Source: Sphingopyxis sp. BE259 (GTDB lineage Bacteria > Pseudomonadota > Alphaproteobacteria > Sphingomonadales > Sphingomonadaceae). From it: DNA of 64,000 nt. The position numbers and the translations under genes were made by a program. The notes below the pieces were generated by a model. The model was given only the letters and a program-made list of their open reading frames with translations. It searched no databases and had not been told where the DNA came from. Of this stretch, positions 33,451-44,688 are shown in pieces. Position 1 is the first letter of the stretch, and the number at the start of each line of letters is the position of its first letter. The DNA is taken from the NCBI RefSeq assembly GCF_031457495.1, contig NZ_JAVDWM010000001.1, forward strand, positions 3,212,001 through 3,276,000. The letters run 5' to 3'.

Positions 33451-34567
33451 CCTGCGCGTCCTGTTGATCGGGGCGACGGGGGTGTTCGGCAGCCGACTGG
33501 CCGAGCGGGCGGTGCGCGAGCCCGGCATCGCGCTCACCCTGGCGGCGCGCGACCGGACGAAGCTCGACGCGCTGGCGGCGCGGCTGGGCGGGCTTGCGGT
33601 GCGGGTGATCGATCGCGACCGGGTCACCGGCGCCGACCTGGCCGGGTTCGACGTCGTGGTCGATGCGGCGGGGCCGTTTCAGGCATCGGCGCCGACGGTG
33701 ATCGTCGCGGCGGTCGCCGCGCGGGTTCATTATATCGACCTCGCCGACGGGCGCGATTTCGTCGCGGCGATCGGCGATCATGATGCGGCGGCCAAGGCAG
33801 CCGGGGTCAGCGTCACCTGCGGCGCAAGCTCGATCCCGGCGCTGTCGCATGCAGTGATCGACGCGCTGACTGCGGGATGGGCAGGCATCGACAGCATCCG
33901 CATCGGCATCTTCCCCGGCAACCGCGCGCCGCGCGGGCTGGCGGTAGTGCAGGCGATCCTGTCCTATGTCGGCCACCCGGTGCGCGTGTGGCGCGGTGGC
34001 AGGTGGACCGATGTGCCGGGATGGGGAATGACGCAGCGCTGGGCAGTGCCGGGCGTCGGTCGGCGCTGGGCCAGCGTGTGCGACACCCCCGAACAGGATC
34101 TGCTCGTCGCGCGCTATGCGCCACGCGAAAGCGCCGAATTTTTCGCCGGAATGGAACTGAGCCTGCTCCATCTGGGGCTGGCGCTGCTGGCGTTGCCGGT
34201 GCGCTGGGGATGGATAAGCAGCCTGCGCCCCGCGTCACGGCCGTTGCTGGCGGTGGCGAGGCTGTTGCTGCCGTTTGGCAGCGATGTCGGGGCGATGGAC
34301 GTCATTGTGACCGGCCGGGATGCGCGCGGCGCTCCGGTGGACGCGCGCTGGACGCTGCGCGCCGACGGCAATCGCGGGCCGTATGTGCCGGTGCTCGCAG
34401 CGCTGGCGCTGCTGAGGCGGTTTGGGACCGGGCGCACGCCGGCGCCCGGTGCGCGTGCGTGCACCGGGATGCTGACGCTGGCCGAGTCCGAGCAGGATTT
34501 TGCGGCGCTGGGGATTACGACCCGCGGGGTGGAAGAGGATCGCTCCCGCTTAATGCACCAGCTGTAG
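33443..34567 (+). CDS. Saccharopine dehydrogenase-like NAD(P)-binding protein
   Basis: A 374-residue protein with an N-terminal Rossmann fold (LLIGATGVFGSRLAERAV, residues 7-24; VVDAAGPFQ). The C-terminal half shows a hydrophobic, membrane-like stretch (about 238-280, LGLALLALPVRWGWISSL). Members act on sugars, lipids or unknown substrates, not only saccharopine. It overlaps DUF4166 by 8 bases and the convergent radical SAM gene by 18. Confidence 0.85.
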   Translation: MADLRVLLIGATGVFGSRLAERAVREPGIALTLAARDRTKLDALAARLGGLAVRVIDRDRVTGADLAGFDVVVDAAGPFQASAPTVIVAAVAARVHYIDLADGRDFVAAIGDHDAAAKAAGVSVTCGASSIPALSHAVIDALTAGWAGIDSIRIGIFPGNRAPRGLAVVQAILSYVGHPVRVWRGGRWTDVPGWGMTQRWAVPGVGRRWASVCDTPEQDLLVARYAPRESAEFFAGMELSLLHLGLALLALPVRWGWISSLRPASRPLLAVARLLLPFGSDVGAMDVIVTGRDARGAPVDARWTLRADGNRGPYVPVLAALALLRRFGTGRTPAPGARACTGMLTLAESEQDFAALGITTRGVEEDRSRLMHQL

Positions 34568-35563
34568 CTGCGCCCGCGTTTCGAGCAGTTCGTACCAGTT
34601 GAGATACGGCCAGCCCTCTTCGTCGTCGACCACCTCCTGCCACAGGTCGCGGCACAGGGCGCTGAGCTCGCCGAGCGTCGTGGCGCGGAAGCGGCGAACG
34701 ATGTCGGGCAGCGGCTCGCTGCCGAGGCGGCCGAAACGGAAAGCTGGCCCCATCGCGTGACAGATCGGGCTGAGATCACCGTTGGACATCACGACGAGCG
34801 GGTTGAGGATGTCCGACAGTTGCGGATTGTCCGCTTCGCCGCCCTCCCCCGGCACCACCAGGTCAGGCCGCGCGGCGAGGGTGGCGCGGTTGAACAGATC
34901 GACATGGATCGCCAGCCGCTCGCCATAGTCGGCCTGCAACGCCAGCGCCGTCAGCCACGTCCGCGCCAGGATTTCGCCGTCGAGCTGGGCGCCCGCAAGC
35001 CCGTCTTGGGCCGCGCCAACCATGCCGAGCGGATGTAACTGCAGAATGTGTGCGCCCTGCTCGACCGCAAATTCGGCCATCCAAGGCAGATCGGGCAGGC
35101 TGGCGCGCGTCACCGTATGCGCGATCCCGAACGGCAGCCCGGCATCGCGCACGACGCCCAGCCCCTTGAGCATCCGCGCAAAGGCGGTGGGTGAGCGGCG
35201 GATACTGTTGTGCACCGCCTCGCGGCCGTCGACACTCACCGCCACCAGATCGAGCAGCGCGAGCGCCTCCAAGCACCGCCCGGTCAGCACCGTGCCGTTG
35301 GTGACCGCCAGCCGCCGCAGGCCTAGCGCTTTTGCGGTTTCCAGCACCACCGTGAAATCGTCGTAGAGAAACGGCTCGCCGCCTGAAAAGGCGACGACGC
35401 CATAGCCCTCGTCCGCCGCCTCGGCCAAAAATTCGATCAGCGCGCCCGTCGGCAAGGCCTCAGTTTCCCGCGGCCCCGAAGCGGAATAGCAATGCGCGCA
35501 GGCGAGGTTACAACGACGGTTCAGGTGAACCTGAACCGTCTTGCTCGCAATGGCACCGACCAA
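34550..35563 (-). CDS. Radical SAM protein with C-terminal cysteine region
   Basis: A 337-residue radical S-adenosylmethionine enzyme. The [4Fe-4S] motif CNLACAHC is at residues 19-26, followed by GGEP-like SGGEPFLY (about 60-67). Two more cysteines (SPICHAM and SALCRDL) in the last 80 residues suggest an auxiliary cluster or SPASM-like end, though with fewer cysteines than a full SPASM. Related proteins modify peptides (RiPPs), cofactors or haem d1. It follows a 102-residue small protein gene by 3 bases and is part of a two-gene unit; POP is divergent. Confidence 0.88.
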   Translation of the reverse strand: MVGAIASKTVQVHLNRRCNLACAHCYSASGPRETEALPTGALIEFLAEAADEGYGVVAFSGGEPFLYDDFTVVLETAKALGLRRLAVTNGTVLTGRCLEALALLDLVAVSVDGREAVHNSIRRSPTAFARMLKGLGVVRDAGLPFGIAHTVTRASLPDLPWMAEFAVEQGAHILQLHPLGMVGAAQDGLAGAQLDGEILARTWLTALALQADYGERLAIHVDLFNRATLAARPDLVVPGEGGEADNPQLSDILNPLVVMSNGDLSPICHAMGPAFRFGRLGSEPLPDIVRRFRATTLGELSALCRDLWQEVVDDEEGWPYLNWYELLETRAQLQLVH

Positions 35564-35566
35564 CGG

Positions 35567-35875
35567 TCAGCGCCCACGCACCGCGACATGGACATTGACC
35601 AGCCGCTCAGCCGGGATGCCGTTGATGATCACGCTGGGGTTGAGCGTTCCCGCGCTGAGCAGGTCACCAAGAATCGTGCCGATCTTGGTCCGCGGCACCT
35701 TGAAATGCACGCTCGCCAGATCTTCGAACGGCGGGATGCCGTTGTCCAAAATATCGATGATCTGGATGTCGCCGCTGGCCTCGATCTTGGCCACATGCTC
35801 GGCAAAGGCCTTCATTCGGGCCTTGTCGAATCGTGCAGACGAAAATTTTGTGGCTAAATCATGGGTCGCTTTCAT
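35567..35875 (-). CDS. Small protein of unknown function upstream of radical SAM gene
   Basis: A 102-residue protein with no recognised domain. The N-terminal half is helical and charged; the C-terminal half alternates hydrophobic residues (IIDILDNGIPPFE, TILGDLLSAGTLNPSVIING, VNVHVAVRGR). It has no cysteine and no tandem repeats, so it does not look like a typical RiPP core, but its place directly before the radical SAM gene (3-base gap) suggests it is the substrate, a recognition partner or a cofactor of that enzyme. AAGGG lies about 10 bases before the ATG. It begins next to an AT-rich gap. Confidence 0.7.
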   Translation of the reverse strand: MKATHDLATKFSSARFDKARMKAFAEHVAKIEASGDIQIIDILDNGIPPFEDLASVHFKVPRTKIGTILGDLLSAGTLNPSVIINGIPAERLVNVHVAVRGR

Positions 35876-36188
35876 CGGGAATATCCCTTCCGGTTACGCA
35901 GTCCGAACAATTGCGACCCGTGACTGCGCCGACTTCGGTAAATCGATGCGCGGTATCTGACAAGTTAGATGTCACCTTATACTGTAACCGATACACAAGA
36001 TTAGTCCTAAATAATTTATACACTATTATTTCTGACCCAGCTCGGCACATATCGGCGCTAAACCGAACAAATAGACGCCCGCGCGAGCGTTGCCAGCGAT
36101 GCCGGACAAATCCGCTTGCCCCCGGCTTTTCCATCCTTACATATCGGCGCACGATAATGTCCCCCGGATGATTGAGGATCGCCTTGCC
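35876..36188. other. 313-base AT-rich gap between divergent genes
   Basis: About 35940-36060 is much richer in A+T than the rest of the window (runs such as AATAATTTATACAC). It carries TGACA-N7-TGTCA (35958-35974), a plausible operator, and GGGA-N3-TCCC (35878-35888) next to the small protein start. It should hold promoters for both directions. Open frames across it show no coding character. Confidence 0.55.
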
Positions 36189-38351
<2,163 letters not shown>

Positions 38352-38358
38352 TCCCACC

Positions 38359-38476
38359 CCGTTTGTCCTGAGGAGCCATTGAGCCTGTCGAAACGGCGTC
38401 TCGAAGGAGCTGGCGCCGCGCTTGGTCCTTCGAGACGGGCCTTCGCCAAGGCTCAGTCCCTCCTCAGGACAAACGG
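38359..38476. repeat. Inverted repeat family C
   Basis: Outer arms CCGTTTGTCCTGAGGAG / CTCCTCAGGACAAACGG and inner GTCTCGAAGGA / TCCTTCGAGAC. The third well-preserved copy in the window. Confidence 0.88.
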
Positions 38477-38527
38477 AATTTAGCTCCATGACCAAGCCGC
38501 TTGGCTCTAGCAAATCGAAGGTATCCC

Positions 38528-39016
38528 ATGTCCACCGCCCTCGCCTTCACCGCCACCGACCCGGCCGAATTATGGGCCGAGGCAGGTGACGCCGCCGCGG
38601 CGCTGGTTGCCGGGGAACCCGACGGTATCGCCAATATGGCGAATGTCGCGGCGCTGATCTGGCAGGCGATCCCCGACCTCAACTGGGCGGGATTCTATCG
38701 CTTCGATGGACAAGAACTGGTGCTCGGCCCGTTCCAGGGCAAGGCGGCGTGTATCCGCATTCCGCTCGACAAAGGCGTGTGCGGCGCCGCCGCACGGCTG
38801 CGCGCCACACAGCGCGTTGACGACGTCCACGCCTTTCCGGGCCACATCGCCTGCGACGCCGACAGCCGCAGCGAATTGGTGGTGCCGGTGATCGCGAACG
38901 ACCGGCTGGTCGGCGTCCTCGACCTCGACAGCCCGCTGCCGGGGCGGTTTGCGGCCGCCGATCAGGCGGGGGCAGAGGCGCTGGTGGCGCGGATTGCGGG
39001 GGCGCTGGGTTCCTGA
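38528..39016 (+). CDS. msrC: Free methionine (R)-sulfoxide reductase (GAF domain)
   Basis: A 162-residue GAF protein. The three cysteines needed for catalysis are present with the exact spacing of the characterised enzyme: Cys75, Cys85 and Cys109 (KAACIRI, KGVCGAA, HIACDAD). It reduces free methionine-R-sulfoxide in the cytoplasm. The ATG at 38528 was chosen; an earlier one at 38501 would add nine residues. It stands alone. Confidence 0.93.
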   Translation: MSTALAFTATDPAELWAEAGDAAAALVAGEPDGIANMANVAALIWQAIPDLNWAGFYRFDGQELVLGPFQGKAACIRIPLDKGVCGAAARLRATQRVDDVHAFPGHIACDADSRSELVVPVIANDRLVGVLDLDSPLPGRFAAADQAGAEALVARIAGALGS

Positions 39017-39366
39017 CAAGGCGCGATATTGTTGTAAATGCGGCCGTCGGCTTTGGGGGAAGCGGACCTAAGGATCCTCCCCATCGACTTGCGATGGGGA
39101 GGCGGACCGCCGCCGTAGGCGGTGGTGGAGGGGTAGCGACGCCGCGCCATTACCCCTCCGTCAGCGCTTCGCGCTGCCACCTCCCCATCGCAAGTCGATG
39201 GGGAGGATCGAATTACGCAACCGGTCGAACCCGACGCCGTTCACTACCCCACATCTGACCCAAATCGGGACGTAAACGTCACGGTTAACGGATTCGCGAA
39301 AACCCCTCGATTTTGCTAACAAGCTGTTAACCAATCGGTCTGGGCCGAGGGAACAGGGAGTTAGTC
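39017..39366. other. 350-base gap holding a mosaic repeat
   Basis: Holds the inverted repeat at 39073-39209 and, closer to the next gene, T-rich DNA (CTCGATTTTGCTAACAAGCTGTTAACC) likely to be its promoter. No gene seen. Confidence 0.6.
39073..39209. repeat. Inverted repeat, mosaic family D
   Basis: GATCCTCCCCATCGACTTGC and its complement at the far end (arms near-perfect over about 22 bases) enclose a second arm pair CCACCGCC-like / CCCCTCC. Related in style to the region at 11469-11645. Confidence 0.85.
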
Positions 39367-40203
39367 ATGCGCACGTTCGTTTTGTTGGGGGTGGCCGCAG
39401 GGTCGTTGTTGCTGGCAGGCCATGCGCGTGCCGAAACGCCGACAACCGACGCGCGCGCTGCGACCGACGTGGCGCACGGCGTGTCCTATAGTCACGATCC
39501 GCGCCCGGCGCTCGATTATGGCGCCCCCGCCGATGCGGACGTGCGCGTCTATACCGGCCATGCCGACCGGATCCCCAGCGAAGTCGAATATCGCCGCGTG
39601 TCGGGTTATGACGCCGAGGGCCGCTGGACCGGCACCTGGAACGGCACCTATGAAACGCCCGACGGTCGCCGTTACGATGGCAGCTACGAAGGCACCGTCG
39701 AAGGCCATGGCGCCGGCTATCCGCCGCCGCATCACGGGCATCATGGCGGCGGGTACGACCCGCGGCACGACGAAGAAATGGAACGCCGCTGTGGCCGGGG
39801 GGGCACAGTGGGCGGCGCGGTTGTCGGCGGAGTCGTGGGGGGCATCGCCGGCAACCGCATCGCCGGGCGCGGTGATCGCACTGCGGGCACGCTGATCGGC
39901 GCGGGCGTCGGCGCGATTGCCGGCGGGGCAATCGGCGATGCGTCGGACAAGAAGAAATGCGAAGCCTGGTGGTCGAGCCGTGGCTCCTACCAGGGTGCGT
40001 CGAGCTATTATCAGAGCGGCTATGGCTATGGCTATTACACCCCGGGCGTCGTGGTCACGACGATCATCACCGGCGGCGCGCCGGTGGTGACCGAAACGGT
40101 CGAGACGACGACGCGCACCTATTATGAAAACGCGCCGGTGCGGAAACGCTATGCGGCAAAGAAAAAGTGGAAGCCCCGGCCCAAGCCCCGCTGCGCCTGC
40201 TGA
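39367..40203 (+). CDS. Secreted glycine-zipper 2TM domain protein
   Basis: A 278-residue protein with a signal peptide (1-22, ending ARAE). A Gly/Tyr-rich stretch (about 75-105) and His-rich linker precede a glycine-zipper domain (about 144-195: GGTVGGAVVGGVVGGIAGN, GTLIGAGVGAIAGG). The C-terminus is basic and ends in CAC. Glycine zippers insert in or associate with membranes. Function unknown; it has its own terminator. Confidence 0.8.
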   Translation: MRTFVLLGVAAGSLLLAGHARAETPTTDARAATDVAHGVSYSHDPRPALDYGAPADADVRVYTGHADRIPSEVEYRRVSGYDAEGRWTGTWNGTYETPDGRRYDGSYEGTVEGHGAGYPPPHHGHHGGGYDPRHDEEMERRCGRGGTVGGAVVGGVVGGIAGNRIAGRGDRTAGTLIGAGVGAIAGGAIGDASDKKKCEAWWSSRGSYQGASSYYQSGYGYGYYTPGVVVTTIITGGAPVVTETVETTTRTYYENAPVRKRYAAKKKWKPRPKPRCAC

Positions 40204-40239
40204 TACCCGACAGGTCTGGTCACCTAAATCTGGTCTGAA

Positions 40240-40270
40240 GGCCCGCTATCGCATGATAGCGGGCCTTTTC
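40240..40270 (+). terminator. Rho-independent terminator
   Basis: Perfect 11-bp stem GGCCCGCTATC / GATAGCGGGCC with a GCAT loop, then TTTTC. Confidence 0.92.
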
Positions 40271-40392
40271 TATTGCAGGCCTCGCTCCGTCGTTCCCCGG
40301 TAACGGTTCAGCGGCGCGAAAGCATCGGCGACCTAGAACAGCCGCATTCCGGGCCGGACCGTCCTTTGCCCGTCCTTGGGGAGTGTCCCTCG

Positions 40393-40938
40393 ATGCGTAA
40401 GTTCACCAGCCTTGCCGCCGCAGCCGCTGTCGTCGTCACCTCGGTCGGCATCAGTGCCGTCCCCGCCGAGGCCCGCCAGCGTCACGGCGGCTGGGGTTAT
40501 CGCCATCATGACCGCGTCAGCACCGGCGATGTGCTCGGCGGCCTGCTGATCATCGGCACCATCGCCGCGATCGCCAGCGCCGCGAGCAAGGACAAGCGCG
40601 AGCGCGCGCCCGACTATCGTTACGACCCGCCGTATCGCGACAACCAGCGTTATGAGCAGCGCGACAGCGACTATGTGCCGCCGGTGGACGACCGTTCGCC
40701 AAGCGGTGACGCGGCCGATTATGGCAATGGCGACGTCCAGAGCCGCGCCGCCGATGCGTGCAGTTGGGCGGTCGAGGCCGAAATGGGCGACGATGCGCGG
40801 GTCGATCGCATCGACGGCACCGAGGCCAATAACGGCGGCTGGTACGTCACCGGCACCGCGTCGCGGCTGGGCGGCGAGGTCCGCAGTTTCGGGTGCAGTT
40901 ACCGCAACGGCCGCGTCGTCGACGTCAATTTCGGCTGA
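40393..40938 (+). CDS. Secreted hypothetical protein, paralogue of the gene at 41137
   Basis: A 181-residue protein with a signal peptide (1-27, PAEA-R). The motif DVLGGLLIIGTIAAIASA (about residues 45-65) is a hydrophobic glycine-rich stretch, followed by a Tyr/Arg/Asp-rich segment and a C-terminal domain (CSWAVEAE...FGCSYRNGRVVDVNF) with two conserved cysteines. The same plan occurs in the next gene, so the two are paralogues. Function unknown. Confidence 0.75.
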   Translation: MRKFTSLAAAAAVVVTSVGISAVPAEARQRHGGWGYRHHDRVSTGDVLGGLLIIGTIAAIASAASKDKRERAPDYRYDPPYRDNQRYEQRDSDYVPPVDDRSPSGDAADYGNGDVQSRAADACSWAVEAEMGDDARVDRIDGTEANNGGWYVTGTASRLGGEVRSFGCSYRNGRVVDVNFG

Positions 40939-40966
40939 ACAAGCAATTCGATCAACAACTTGTACA

Positions 40967-41004
40967 GGGCCGCGTCACCTTTGGGTGGCGCGGCCCTTCG
41001 CTTT
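40967..41004 (+). terminator. Rho-independent terminator
   Basis: GGGCCGCGTCACC pairs with GGTGGCGCGGCCC (one mismatch) over a TTTG loop, with a weak T-rich tail. Confidence 0.75.
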
Positions 41005-41136
41005 GAAGCTGAACGCCAGCAAAACCAAGGCTGAACGCCAGATAAGCGACGGGTTCAGCACCGCGTCACCGCCGAATCGGTAGAAGCTCCTCAACAGGCT
41101 GCAACGCTGCTGCCTGCGCCTGAAGGAGACCGAACC

Positions 41137-41661
41137 ATGGCTATCAAGACCAACCTGACCAAGGCCGCAATTGGTGCGGCCACCGCTGGCGCGATGTTGA
41201 TGAGCGCCGCCCCCGCCGCCGCCCGCGACCGGTACGACCGCGACGGGATCAGCGCGGGCGAAGTGATCGCCGGCGCCGTCGTGCTTGGCGGCCTCGCCGC
41301 GATCCTGTCGAGCGGCAATAACGACCGCTACGATCGTTACGACGACCGCTATCGGGGTCGCTACGACGATCCGCGCTACGGCTATGGGTATGACTATAAC
41401 CGCTATGGCAACAGCCGCAGCGCCGTGAACCAGTGTGTCGGCGCGGTCGAAAACGGCAGCCGCCGTTATGGCAACACCGACGTCACCCAGGTGACGAGTA
41501 TCGATCGCAAGCGCGACGGGTATAAAGTGAAGGGCCGCGTCGTCGTTCGCGACGGTTACGGCGGTCGCTGGGGTCGTGGCGGCTATTACGACCAGGGCAA
41601 GTTCACCTGCGACATCCGCTATGGCCGCGTCCAAGACATTCGTTTCTCGGGCCTGCGCTGA
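41137..41661 (+). CDS. Secreted hypothetical protein, paralogue of the gene at 40393
   Basis: A 174-residue protein with a signal peptide (1-29, AAAR), a GEVIAGAVVLGGLAAILSS stretch, a Tyr/Asp/Arg-rich repeat-like region (DRYDRYDDRYRGRYDD, about 64-80) and a C-terminal domain with CVGAVE and FTCDIRYGRVQDIRF. The order and the two cysteines match the upstream gene. GAAGGAG precedes the ATG. Confidence 0.75.
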   Translation: MAIKTNLTKAAIGAATAGAMLMSAAPAAARDRYDRDGISAGEVIAGAVVLGGLAAILSSGNNDRYDRYDDRYRGRYDDPRYGYGYDYNRYGNSRSAVNQCVGAVENGSRRYGNTDVTQVTSIDRKRDGYKVKGRVVVRDGYGGRWGRGGYYDQGKFTCDIRYGRVQDIRFSGLR

Positions 41662-41668
41662 CCTTCCA

Positions 41669-41701
41669 AGCCCCTCCCCCCGCGGGGAGGGGCTTTTCTT
41701 T
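41669..41701 (+). terminator. Rho-independent terminator
   Basis: Perfect 11-bp stem AGCCCCTCCCC / GGGGAGGGGCT with a CCGC loop and a TTTTCTTT tail. Confidence 0.9.
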
Positions 41702-41727
41702 GTCCGCTGGGCACCGCATGATGCGGC

Positions 41728-43050
41728 ATGATCAAACACAGCCTGCTCGCCGCCCTGCTCCTCCTCGCACCCGCCACTGCGAACGCGAACGATGCCACCC
41801 CCGCCGCCGACCCGGCGCGACTGAAAGCCGACGTCGAAAAGCTGGTGTCGTTCGGCACCCGCCATACGCTGTCGTCGGCGACCGATCCGAAACGCGGCAT
41901 CGGCGCGGCGCGCAATTGGAGCTCGGCCGAGTTTGCACGCATTTCCAAGGCCTGCGGCGGCTGTCTGACCGTAGAACGGATCGCCGATCGCTTTGACGGA
42001 CCGCGCGCGCCGGACGGCGTCATCGTCGAGAATGTCCTGGCGATCCAGAAAGGCAGCGGCGACCCCGCGCATGTGATCATCATCGCCGGGCATATCGACA
42101 GCCGGGTCAGCGACCCGATGAATTTCACCGCCGACGCCCCCGGCGCCAACGACGATGCGTCGGGCTCCGCGCTGGTGATCGAGGCGGCGCGACTGTTGTC
42201 GAAACAAAAGCATCGCGCGACGATCGTCTATGCTTTGTTGTCGGGCGAGGAGCAGGGATTGTGGGGCGGGCGCCTGCTCGCGCGCCATGCCAAAACAAAA
42301 GGTTGGGCGGTCGCGGCGATGCTGAACAATGACATCGTCGGCGGCATCAAGGGAACCGACGGCACGATCGTCGATAACCGCGTGCGGGTGTTCAGCGAGG
42401 GGATTCGTGCGTCGGAGGATCTGGCGGCGCAGCTCGCGCGGCGCGGGATCGGCGGCGAGGACGATGGTCCGTCGCGCGCGCTGGCCAAGGCGGCGATCCG
42501 CGCCGGAAAACACAGCCCCGCGATCGGGCTTGAGGTGCTCGCGGTGCGGCGTCCCGACCGCTTTCGTCGCGGCGGCGATCACCTGCCGTCGCTCGAACTC
42601 GGTTATCCGGCGATCCGCTTCACCGTCGGAGTCGAGGATTATGACCATCAGCATCAGGATCTGCGGACCGAAAACGGCCGCAAATTTGGCGATACGGTGG
42701 ACGAGATGGATTTTACCTATCTGGCCCGCGTCACCGCGCTGAACGTCGCGTTGGCCAGCGAGCTTGCCGCCGCGCCGCCCGCCCCTGCCAGCGTCAGCAT
42801 CGACGGTGCGGTCAGCTCGAACACGACGGTGACCTGGACGCCGGTCAAGGATGCTGCCGCCTATCGCATCCATTGGCGGCGGAGCGACATGCGAGACTGG
42901 ACCGACAGCAAGCAGGTGGCGGGCGATGCGGCGACCGGGCTGGTGCTGCCCGGCGTCGTCATCGACGATTATTTCTTCGGTGTTTCAGCACTTTCAGCTG
43001 ATGGCAGCGAAAGTGTCGTCACGTTCGGCGGGCTGCCTCCGGCGCAATAA
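41728..43050 (+). CDS. Exported M28 zinc aminopeptidase with C-terminal fibronectin-like domain
   Basis: A 440-residue protein with a signal peptide (1-20, ANA). Zinc-binding residues of the M28 fold are visible: IAGHIDSR, PGANDDASG, SGEEQGL, LNNDIVGG and EDYDHQHQD. The last 85 residues (VSIDGAVSSNTTVTWTPVKDAAAYRIHWR) form a fibronectin type III-like domain. It likely degrades peptides outside the cytoplasm. It starts only 27 bases after the terminator of the preceding gene. Confidence 0.92.
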   Translation: MIKHSLLAALLLLAPATANANDATPAADPARLKADVEKLVSFGTRHTLSSATDPKRGIGAARNWSSAEFARISKACGGCLTVERIADRFDGPRAPDGVIVENVLAIQKGSGDPAHVIIIAGHIDSRVSDPMNFTADAPGANDDASGSALVIEAARLLSKQKHRATIVYALLSGEEQGLWGGRLLARHAKTKGWAVAAMLNNDIVGGIKGTDGTIVDNRVRVFSEGIRASEDLAAQLARRGIGGEDDGPSRALAKAAIRAGKHSPAIGLEVLAVRRPDRFRRGGDHLPSLELGYPAIRFTVGVEDYDHQHQDLRTENGRKFGDTVDEMDFTYLARVTALNVALASELAAAPPAPASVSIDGAVSSNTTVTWTPVKDAAAYRIHWRRSDMRDWTDSKQVAGDAATGLVLPGVVIDDYFFGVSALSADGSESVVTFGGLPPAQ

Positions 43051-43142
43051 TTACCGAACACGCTATACGAATATTTACCTTCTGCGGTTACCGCGAGAAC
43101 GGGACCATAATCATCGGTCGACGTGGGGGTCGGGCGACAGCG

Positions 43143-43604
43143 ATGGGTCGCGCCATGTCAATTCCTGAGGCTCCCCCAGCCTCACCTCCGCCCGACGCAC
43201 AGCGCCAGCCGCGCCAGTCACGGCTGGTCAAGGCGGCGCTGGCCTGCACCCGGCTCGGCCAATTCGATGTGACGATCCGCAACGTGTCCGAAACCGGCAT
43301 CGGCGGGCAGGCGCCCGGCGCGCTGCACATCGGCGAGCGGATCACGGTCTTTCTGCCGGGGCATGAACCGATGCTGGGCACGGTGCGCTGGGTCGCGGGC
43401 ACACGTTTCGGGATCGAAACCGACCGCCCGGTCGAAACCAGCCGCCTGCGCGCCGCGCACGGCAGCGGAGCGCCTGCCGCCGAACATATCGCGGGTTTCG
43501 AGATCGTGCCGCCGCCAATGGCGCCCGCCCGGCGGCCGGGACTGGTGCTGGGCGCCGCCCGACCCGCGCAGTTCGGGCGCAGCGTGTGGCAGGACAAACG
43601 GTAG
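43143..43604 (+). CDS. PilZ-like domain protein
   Basis: A 153-residue protein with a PilZ-type beta barrel (about residues 25-100: VKAALACTRLGQFDVTIRNVSETGIGGQ). The second c-di-GMP motif (NVSETG, D/NxSxxG) is present; the first (RxxxR) is replaced by an RQPRQSR stretch that lacks exact spacing, so c-di-GMP binding is uncertain. The C-terminus is Pro/Arg-rich. GGDEF genes occur elsewhere in the window. Confidence 0.7.
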   Translation: MGRAMSIPEAPPASPPPDAQRQPRQSRLVKAALACTRLGQFDVTIRNVSETGIGGQAPGALHIGERITVFLPGHEPMLGTVRWVAGTRFGIETDRPVETSRLRAAHGSGAPAAEHIAGFEIVPPPMAPARRPGLVLGAARPAQFGRSVWQDKR

Positions 43605-43655
43605 TGGGGGGATGAGGATGGGCCAAGTTGGCGCTGGCTGCGTCGCGATATGACC

Positions 43656-43745
43656 GTCGCCCCCGCGAAGGCGGGGGCCGCAGTCGGTTTAACCCAGCGA
43701 CGAAAGAATGTCGCCTCTCGCGGCCCCCGCCTTCGCGGGGGCGAC
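43656..43745. repeat. Inverted repeat family A
   Basis: Perfect 26-base arms (43656-43681 and 43720-43745). It differs from the copy at 2863 by AAG/CTT in place of CAG/CTG in the arms; the change is compensated in both arms. Confidence 0.9.
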
Positions 43746-43836
43746 GACAAAATGGGCAACCCGACCCCAAACGAAAACCGGCGCGGATCGCTCCGCGCCG
43801 GGTTCCCTCGGTAAACTTGGTTCGAAGCGTTACGCG

Positions 43837-44544
43837 TCAGGCGACGCGGCGCACCTCATTGCCTTCATCGTCGATGTCGCGCAGGACATAGCCGCGGCCC
43901 CAGACCGTCTCGATGTAATTTTCGCCTTCGCACGCCAGCGCCAGTTTCTTGCGCAGCTTGCAGATGAAGACGTCGATGATTTTGAGCTCGGGTTCGTCCA
44001 TGCCGCCATAGAGGTGGTTCAGGAACATTTCCTTGGTCAGCGTCGTGCCCTTGCGGAGCGAAAGCAGCTCGAGCATCTGATATTCCTTGCCGGTCAGATG
44101 CACGCGGGTCGTGTCGACCTCGACCGTCTTGGTATCCAGGTTGACCGCCAGCTTGCCGGTCTTGATGACGCTCTGGCTGTGGCCCTTCGAGCGGCGGACG
44201 ACCGCATGGATGCGGGCGACCAGCTCGTCGCGATGGAACGGCTTGGTGACATAATCGTCGGCGCCGAAGCCGAACGAGCGCACCTTTGAATCCATTTCGG
44301 AAATGCCCGACAGGATCAGCACCGGCGTCTGCACCTTCGCAGTGCGGAGCTTTTTCAGCACGTCATAGCCGTGCATGTCGGGCAGGTTCAGGTCGAGCAG
44401 GATGATGTCGTAATCATAGAGCTTGCCCAGGTCCAAGCCTTCTTCCCCCAGATCGGTGGTATAGACGTTGAAGCCTTCGGTCGTGAGCATCGTGTCGATC
44501 GCCTTGGCGGTCGTCGGCTCGTCCTCGATCAGCAATACACGCAT
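43837..44544 (-). CDS. ctrA: Cell-cycle response regulator CtrA
   Basis: A 235-residue OmpR-type regulator, clearly CtrA ([20 protein letters not shown]). The phospho-acceptor is Asp51 (ILLDLNLPD) and the switch lysine is Lys101. The C-terminal winged helix (about 125-225, [20 protein letters not shown]) binds TTAA-N7-TTAA. CtrA controls replication, motility and division in alphaproteobacteria. A perfect CtrA box lies about 130 bases upstream, consistent with autoregulation. Confidence 0.98.
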   Translation of the reverse strand: MRVLLIEDEPTTAKAIDTMLTTEGFNVYTTDLGEEGLDLGKLYDYDIILLDLNLPDMHGYDVLKKLRTAKVQTPVLILSGISEMDSKVRSFGFGADDYVTKPFHRDELVARIHAVVRRSKGHSQSVIKTGKLAVNLDTKTVEVDTTRVHLTGKEYQMLELLSLRKGTTLTKEMFLNHLYGGMDEPELKIIDVFICKLRKKLALACEGENYIETVWGRGYVLRDIDDEGNEVRRVA

Positions 44545-44673
44545 TGGGCACCCCTTGATTGTTTCCCACGACAGCCCTGCCTTTTCGATCACCTGGCTAT
44601 CGTGCGATGCCACCGACCGACCCCTCTTGCGGACTGCCGGAACATTAACCACGAAACTAATGAAGGGAAAAGG

Positions 44674-44688
44674 TTAATTTTGATTTAA
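44674..44688. promoter_or_regulatory. CtrA box upstream of ctrA
   Basis: TTAA-TTTTGAT-TTAA matches the CtrA consensus exactly. It is 129 bases upstream of the ctrA start codon and overlaps the stop codon of the LysR gene. Confidence 0.82.

Noticed and set aside
35567..35875. Classical RiPP precursor peptide
   Set aside because: It has no Cys/Ser/Thr-rich or repeated core and no double-glycine leader end; kept only as a radical SAM partner of unknown role.
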